This document shows positions 29,495 to 33,430 of a stretch of DNA of 33,430 nucleotides, piece by piece (position 1 is the stretch's first letter; every line of letters starts with the position of its first letter). This DNA is from Ruminococcus sp. UBA7013 (GTDB taxonomy: Bacteria > Bacillota > Clostridia > Oscillospirales > Ruminococcaceae): contig DJXD01000086.1 in NCBI GenBank assembly GCA_002449585.1, positions 1 through 33,430 on the forward strand, given 5' to 3'. The notes beneath the pieces are model-generated. The model saw only the letters and a list, made by a program, of their open reading frames with translations. It searched no databases and was not told where the DNA came from. A program made the translations under genes and the position numbers.

Positions 29495-29932
29495 CTAGAT
29501 GCAATAGTCATTTCCTTCGATGCCGGTATTATGATTTAAAATATCCTGGAGGGTAATGCCATCAAGATATTGATAAATGACCTGATAGAGGCCTTGCCAG
29601 ACATGAAGCGTAGCGCATTCTTCCGCATGGGGACAATCATTATATTCATATTCCAGACAAGAGACGGGGGCAAGGCTGCCTTCTGTCGCCCGGAGGACTT
29701 CGCCGACGGTGATCAAAGCGGGCGATTTTGCCAGCATATAGCCGCCTTTATTGCCCCGGCTGGTGCGGAGAATATTGCTTTTATTCAGCAGGGGGACGAT
29801 CTGTTCCAGATATTTTTTAGAAATCCGCTGACGCTGGGAAATTTCTTTCAGTGAAACAAATTCGTCTTTCTGATGCAATGCCAGATCCAGAAGCATTCGG
29901 AGGGCATAGCGGCCTTTGGTTGAAATTTTCAT
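29495..29932 (-). CDS. Rrf2-family transcriptional regulator, IscR-like Fe-S type
   Basis: A 145-residue protein with an N-terminal winged helix (MKISTKGRYALRMLLDLALH, recognition-helix region ISKKYLEQIVPLL, wing RGNKGGYMLAK). Three Cys lie in the linker (C92, C100, C106), where IscR holds its [2Fe-2S] cluster, and there is a further Cys near the end. The Cys make it an Fe-S or redox sensor rather than CymR. No isc or suf gene is adjacent, although cysK is in the window. A dyad over its promoter suggests autoregulation. Confidence 0.87.
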   Translation of the reverse strand: MKISTKGRYALRMLLDLALHQKDEFVSLKEISQRQRISKKYLEQIVPLLNKSNILRTSRGNKGGYMLAKSPALITVGEVLRATEGSLAPVSCLEYEYNDCPHAEECATLHVWQGLYQVIYQYLDGITLQDILNHNTGIEGNDYCI

Positions 29933-29959
29933 AAAATCAATCCTTTCTAGATTTTCTAT

Positions 29960-29996
29960 ATACTACTATTATATCATAGGTTTAGTATGTTTTCAA
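29960..29996 (-). promoter_or_regulatory. Promoter and candidate operator of the Rrf2 regulator
   Basis: Minus strand: TTGAAA (RC of 29991-29996), 17 bp, TATAAT (RC of 29968-29973). The arms ATACTA (29960-29965) and TAGTAT (29983-29988) form a dyad spanning the -10. That size and A/T character fit an Rrf2-family site, so self-repression is plausible. Confidence 0.6.
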
Positions 29997-30023
29997 GAGA
30001 AAAATTTCCCTTTCAGGAAATTT
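29995..30023 (-). terminator. Terminator overlapping the end of the HAD gene
   Basis: AAATTTCC and GGAAATTT (30002-30009 and 30016-30023) form an 8-bp stem whose loop contains the HAD stop codon. On the minus strand it is followed by a T-rich run (TTCTCT). The stem is A/T-rich, so it is a modest terminator. Confidence 0.5.
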
Positions 30024-30672
30024 TCTTTATAATTTCATGCAAATCCATGCCATAGCAATCACTGATTGTCTTGATCTGTTCCCATTCTTCGGGGGGAATA
30101 TGCGTATCATAAACCGCTGCTGTAGGGAATCCGGCTGATTTGGCTGTCTGAATGCAGTGGAGCGCATCCTCTACGACAAGAATATGTTCCGGCTGTTGTT
30201 TGAGAAGAGCAGCGGCTTTGAAAAACATTTCCGGATTTTTTTTACTAGAGGGCACATCTTCGGCTGTCAGGAGAAATTGCATTCTATCCAGAATGCCAAG
30301 TCTTTTCAGTGCGGCCTGTGCTGATTTTCGATATGTCGCTGTAGCGATGCCATAATAAATATGATTTTTATCCAGAAAATCCAGAAATTCTATCACATAG
30401 GCTTTCAAGGGAATGCTTTTTGCATAATATTCATAGCTCATATAGGCAATCTTATCAATAATCTGCTGTTCTGTCATGGCAATCCCGAATTCCCGGATAA
30501 AATACTGTGCCCATTCCTGCATTGTCATTTTATTCACCTGATTTGACAGATTTTCAGGAATGATCAGCTGATGCTGTTTAAAAAATTCCTGATCAATCTT
30601 GTGCCAGATTCCCATAGAATCAATCAAAGTCCCATCCATATCAAGAATTGCGGCATAAATATTTTTTATCAT
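30013..30672 (-). CDS. HAD-family phosphatase (beta-phosphoglucomutase-like)
   Basis: A 219-residue HAD hydrolase. Motif I is DMDGTLIDSM (nucleophile D11, acid/base D13), a helical C1 cap covers residues ~17-85, motif II is the Thr in GIATATY, motif III is the Lys in SSKKNP, and motif IV is VVEDALHCI. The substrate cannot be read from sequence; small sugar phosphates are usual. It lies 3 nt after tmcAL with AAAGGAG upstream, so the two are cotranscribed. Confidence 0.85.
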   Translation of the reverse strand: MIKNIYAAILDMDGTLIDSMGIWHKIDQEFFKQHQLIIPENLSNQVNKMTMQEWAQYFIREFGIAMTEQQIIDKIAYMSYEYYAKSIPLKAYVIEFLDFLDKNHIYYGIATATYRKSAQAALKRLGILDRMQFLLTAEDVPSSKKNPEMFFKAAALLKQQPEHILVVEDALHCIQTAKSAGFPTAAVYDTHIPPEEWEQIKTISDCYGMDLHEIIKKIS

Positions 30673-30675
30673 AAA

Positions 30676-31827
30676 TTAGCTCCTTTGCATGATAATTTTT
30701 CTTCTGAATTCCTGTTCAAAAGAATTGATTTTTTCCTGTGCCAATCCATAAACATCAGCGGCCTGAGTCTGGATGCGGACAAAATCCGGGCTGATGGCTT
30801 TCAGATCGGCCAGAGAGGTACTAATTGGAATTTCGCTATTTTTCCGTATTTTCCGGATCAGATCACGACTATTTTCATGAAAGGCGAGTATACGAGCATA
30901 TGGAATTTCTTTCTGCATATCCTCTTTGCGGATGCCCGTCAGTGCATAAATAATCATTCTTCGGATTCTTGCCAATGTGACGCATTTTGTCCGGATAGCA
31001 TTGAGAAATGCTTCTAAACTATCAGCATGTCTGGCATGACAGAACCGCCCTGCTAATGATGCATTCATATCCGGGAGCTGTAATAATTCTGCTTCTGACA
31101 TCATCCGGATTTTATATAAAATCAGCCGTTCGAGCCGGGAAAAATGCGCTTTTGTTTTTGTGGCGAGAAGATCAGCCGTATAGGGCGGAATAAAATCAGA
31201 AATATCCTGCTGATCAAAATATTTTCTCAAATAGCTGGCACTGGCAAACATGCCTTTTGTTTCATGGCTATCATGCATGACAGTATTTCTCCGGACGGCA
31301 TAAATCTCAAAATCCGCATGAATGCTCTGCATCGCCCGGAGATATTCCACAGCAAGCAAATGATTCGGATCTTTCAGAATCTCGGCAAGTGCCGGATCTT
31401 GTTCTTGCATGACATGATACACGGCCGCCGGATAAGATTCTCCTGCTTTCATGCATTCCCGGATTTTCTCCGGATGCCGATCCGCCTGACTTAATCTTTG
31501 CAGATCTTCATGATGAGCAGATGCTCCAAAAGAAAGCATATCTATCACATGAAGCCGATGCAAAAGGCTGATTGCTTTCCCGGCATAGATCTCCGCAGAA
31601 GCACAGGAAAATGGAAACGGCAATTCTATGACCAGATCCGCCCCCGCAGATAATGCCAGCTGTGCCCGGCTGAATTTATCTAATAAAGCCACATCGCCAC
31701 GCTGTACAAAATCATCACTCAGCACACAGATCACATGTGTTACACCAGTTTTTCTGACTTCCTGAATATGATGCACATGGCCATTATGAAGCGGATTATA
31801 TTCACAGATAATTCCGGCTGTTTTCAT
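30676..31827 (-). CDS. tmcAL: tRNA(Met) cytidine acetate ligase TmcAL
   Basis: A 383-residue nucleotidyltransferase-fold enzyme (formerly YlbM) that uses ATP and acetate to make N4-acetylcytidine at C34 of elongator tRNA-Met. Visible motifs are GIICEYNPLHNGH (the HxGH-type site), LSDDFVQRGDVALLDKFSRA, and the later SASYLRKYF. Length fits. It is divergent from ackA, and both use acetate or acetyl phosphate chemistry. Confidence 0.93.
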   Translation of the reverse strand: MKTAGIICEYNPLHNGHVHHIQEVRKTGVTHVICVLSDDFVQRGDVALLDKFSRAQLALSAGADLVIELPFPFSCASAEIYAGKAISLLHRLHVIDMLSFGASAHHEDLQRLSQADRHPEKIRECMKAGESYPAAVYHVMQEQDPALAEILKDPNHLLAVEYLRAMQSIHADFEIYAVRRNTVMHDSHETKGMFASASYLRKYFDQQDISDFIPPYTADLLATKTKAHFSRLERLILYKIRMMSEAELLQLPDMNASLAGRFCHARHADSLEAFLNAIRTKCVTLARIRRMIIYALTGIRKEDMQKEIPYARILAFHENSRDLIRKIRKNSEIPISTSLADLKAISPDFVRIQTQAADVYGLAQEKINSFEQEFRRKIIMQRS

Positions 31828-31847
31828 CAGATCACCTCTTTTTGATT

Positions 31848-31877
31848 AGTATAACATAATTTTTCAGCATTTGTCAA
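31848..31877 (-). promoter_or_regulatory. Promoter of tmcAL
   Basis: Minus strand: TTGACA (RC of 31872-31877), 18 bp, TATACT (RC of 31848-31853). It is divergent from the ackA promoter, with 27 bp between the -35 boxes. Confidence 0.8.
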
Positions 31878-31904
31878 GCAGGGGATTTTTGCCTGAAAAA
31901 TAGC

Positions 31905-31933
31905 TTGACACTTTGACAAAAATGTGATATACT
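31905..31933 (+). promoter_or_regulatory. Promoter of ackA
   Basis: TTGACA (31905-31910), 17 bp, TATACT (31928-31933). A second TTGACA at 31913-31918 is too close to the -10 to be used with it. Confidence 0.85.
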
Positions 31934-31974
31934 AAAAATGCAGATTTTTTTAACCAGAAAGGAAAGATTTTTTT

Positions 31975-33174
31975 ATGCTGATTTTAGTAGTCAATGCTGG
32001 CAGTTCTTCTCTGAAATATCAGCTGCTGGATATGACAGATGAAAGCGTCCTTGCAAAAGGCAATTGTGACAGAATCGGAATTGATGGACATGTTTCCCAT
32101 AAAACCGCTGACGGGAGAATTTATGATGCCGATTGTGCATTTCCTACCCATACAGAGGCATTCATGAAGCTTGTCGAAGTTCTCACCACTGGAGATGCCG
32201 CTGTGATCAAAGATATGAGTGAAATTGCCGCCGTTGGTCATAGAATCGTACAGGGTGCGGAAGTTTTCTCTGAAACAACGCTCGTTACAGATGAAATTAT
32301 TGATAAGATTGATGAACTTCGGGAACTTGCTCCCGTGCATAATCATGCGCATGCGCTGGCTCTTCGTGCATGTAAAGCTGTCCTCCCGGCTTCTGTACCG
32401 CAGGCCGTTGTATTTGACACGGCATTCCATCAGACCATGCCGGAAAAAGCATTCATGTTCGGTCTGCCTTATGAAGATTATGAAACTTATCACGTCAGAA
32501 AATATGGTTTTCATGGCACATCCCATAGATTTGTATCAGCCGCACTTGCGAAGGCAATGGGCAAAGATCCCAAAGATCTGAAAATTGTTTCCTGTCATCT
32601 TGGAAATGGCTCATCTATCACAGCGATTGACGGCGGAAAATCTGTAGATACTACAATGGGCTTTACCCCTTTGGATGGCGTTCTGATGGGAACAAGAACA
32701 GGCAGTGTAGACCCTTCTGCTGTGACATTCGTCATGGAAAAGCATGGTTTCACCCCTGCACAGATGTCTGATTATATGAATAAAAAATCCGGTTTTCTGG
32801 GTGTGTCTGGTGTTGGTTCTGATAATCGTGATGTCACAACGGCCGCTGAACAGGGCAATGCAAGAGCACAGCTTTCCCGTGATATGCTGACATATCAGAT
32901 CAAAAAATACATTGGTGCATTTGCCGCCATCATGAATGGGCTTGATGCGGTTCTGTTTACGGGTGGAATTGGTGAGAATGCGCCGGATGTGCGTGAATCT
33001 GTCTGTGCAGATATGGATGTATTGGGCATAAAGATCGATATTGTTGCAAATGCTGGTGTTCGTGGCAAGCTTTGCAAGGTTTCACAGTCTGATTCTAAAG
33101 TAGAAATTTGGGTAGTCCCCACGAATGAGGAACTTTTGATTGCACGAGATACTCTGGCATTGATCAGCAAGTAA
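31975..33174 (+). CDS. ackA: Acetate kinase
   Basis: A 399-residue ASKHA-fold kinase that converts acetyl phosphate and ADP to acetate and ATP. Motifs are VVNAGSSSLKYQLLD (phosphate 1), FDTAFHQTMP with the catalytic Asp, GFHGTSHRFV, CHLGNGSSI, and TGGIGENAP. Length is typical. AAAGGAAAG precedes the ATG. pta is not next to it. It probably supplies ATP in mixed-acid fermentation. Confidence 0.97.
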   Translation: MLILVVNAGSSSLKYQLLDMTDESVLAKGNCDRIGIDGHVSHKTADGRIYDADCAFPTHTEAFMKLVEVLTTGDAAVIKDMSEIAAVGHRIVQGAEVFSETTLVTDEIIDKIDELRELAPVHNHAHALALRACKAVLPASVPQAVVFDTAFHQTMPEKAFMFGLPYEDYETYHVRKYGFHGTSHRFVSAALAKAMGKDPKDLKIVSCHLGNGSSITAIDGGKSVDTTMGFTPLDGVLMGTRTGSVDPSAVTFVMEKHGFTPAQMSDYMNKKSGFLGVSGVGSDNRDVTTAAEQGNARAQLSRDMLTYQIKKYIGAFAAIMNGLDAVLFTGGIGENAPDVRESVCADMDVLGIKIDIVANAGVRGKLCKVSQSDSKVEIWVVPTNEELLIARDTLALISK

Positions 33175-33185
33175 ATAAATAAAAT

Positions 33186-33209
33186 ACAGGGCAGAAATTT
33201 CTGCCCTGT
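33186..33209 (+). terminator. Hairpin terminator after ackA
   Basis: A fully palindromic ACAGGGCAGAAA/TTTCTGCCCTGT stem ends 35 nt past the stop. The T-run is weak (TTGCTAT). It is the last chromosomal feature before the candidate element RNA. Confidence 0.65.
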
Positions 33210-33218
33210 TGCTATATA

Positions 33219-33430
33219 TAGGAGATTATGGTCAACTACCCACCGCCTAAGAGACGGGGGCTTGTCAGTATCCGGTAGTGCAGACGATTGCAAATCTCCT
33301 ACCTCTTTAGAACGCTGATATACAGCAGACTGACCCGACATCGTGGGGTGGTTGACAACGCCCCTTACACCAAAGATATACTCTGATGTAATTGTGAGTG
33401 TCTGTGGTTTTCTCACATTTATGTCTGAGT
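33219..33430 (+). ncRNA. Candidate HEARO/omega-type RNA at the left end of an IscB-like element, partial
   Basis: This stretch has no credible gene but is rich in long-range complementarity. GTCAACTACCC (33231-33241) pairs with GGGTGGTTGAC (33346-33356) over 11 bp with one wobble. GGAGATT (33221-33227) pairs with AATCTCC (33293-33299) across it, forming a pseudoknot. A small hairpin (GCTG-ATATA-CAGC, 33314-33326) lies inside. HEARO RNAs, known as omega RNAs of IscB, sit just upstream of the IscB gene at the left end of the element and are pseudoknotted. The IscB gene would start beyond the window. The assignment is inference; no covariance model was run. Confidence 0.5.

Noticed and set aside
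31984..32526. A 180-codon minus-strand frame within ackA.
   Set aside because: It is antisense to the most conserved part of acetate kinase and has no supporting signals.
32895..33416. A 173-codon minus-strand frame across the ackA end and the right edge.
   Set aside because: It runs antisense through conserved ackA and the structured RNA, has no ribosome site and shows no recognisable domain.
1..33430. CRISPR arrays, prophage blocks, rRNA genes or a replication origin.
   Set aside because: No regularly spaced repeats, phage structural genes, rRNA signatures or DnaA-box clusters were seen in reading the window.

Overview
The window looks like chromosome of a spore-forming, Gram-positive gut Clostridium-class bacterium, most like Ruminococcus or a relative in the Oscillospiraceae. 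The reasons are a type I dockerin protein, the sporulation genes spoIIGA, sigE, sigG, yabP and yabQ, the Bacillus/Clostridium-type order darA-holB-ricT, and many near-consensus sigma-A promoters (TTGACA, 17 bp, TATAAT). This placement is inference; no 16S or phylogeny is available. There is no gene-free stretch longer than 300 bases.

Layout. 1-73 is the right end of an IS200/IS605-superfamily (IscB/TnpB-type) element. 74-2229 is darA-holB-ricT (c-di-AMP receptor, clamp-loader subunit, Ric-complex protein), followed by an orphan promoter and terminator that could make a ~64-nt RNA. 2394-5471 (minus) holds two lipoproteins, a small secreted or anchored protein and an Orn/Lys/Arg-decarboxylase-family enzyme. 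5477-6081 is a two-gene module, a coiled-coil protein plus a sigma-region-4-like protein, behind a promoter carrying a perfect GAAC-N4-GTTC LexA-type box. 6114-7520 has tRNA-Gln, a MazF/EndoA toxin without a visible antitoxin, and a dockerin protein. 7681-11203 has cysK, a membrane-anchored acidic protein, rsmE with a lipoprotein, and a small unknown protein.

11244-13664 is the sporulation sigma cluster. spoIIGA-sigE is on the minus strand behind a promoter with the 22-bp spacer and tandem Spo0A boxes known from B. subtilis spoIIG. sigG is divergent, behind a sigma-G/F-like promoter. A hicAB toxin-antitoxin pair (hicA only 57 codons) follows, bracketed by two copies of the same 25-bp terminator. 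Then come a Ca2+-type P-ATPase, rpsF-ssb-rpsR with an S6:S18-like leader hairpin, and secG-rnr followed by a RING-like zinc membrane protein and a cytoplasmic leucine-rich-repeat protein.

23516-27828 (plus) has a phenylacetate-CoA-ligase-family gene and three genes matching the B. subtilis YdjI/YdjG/YdjH membrane-stress set, without PspA. 27864-29438 (minus) is yabP-yabQ-divIC-yabR. An Rrf2-family Fe-S-type regulator, a HAD phosphatase and tmcAL follow, with ackA divergent from tmcAL. The last ~210 bases fold like the 5' noncoding RNA (HEARO/omega-RNA type) of an IscB element, so both window ends lie in the same class of mobile element.
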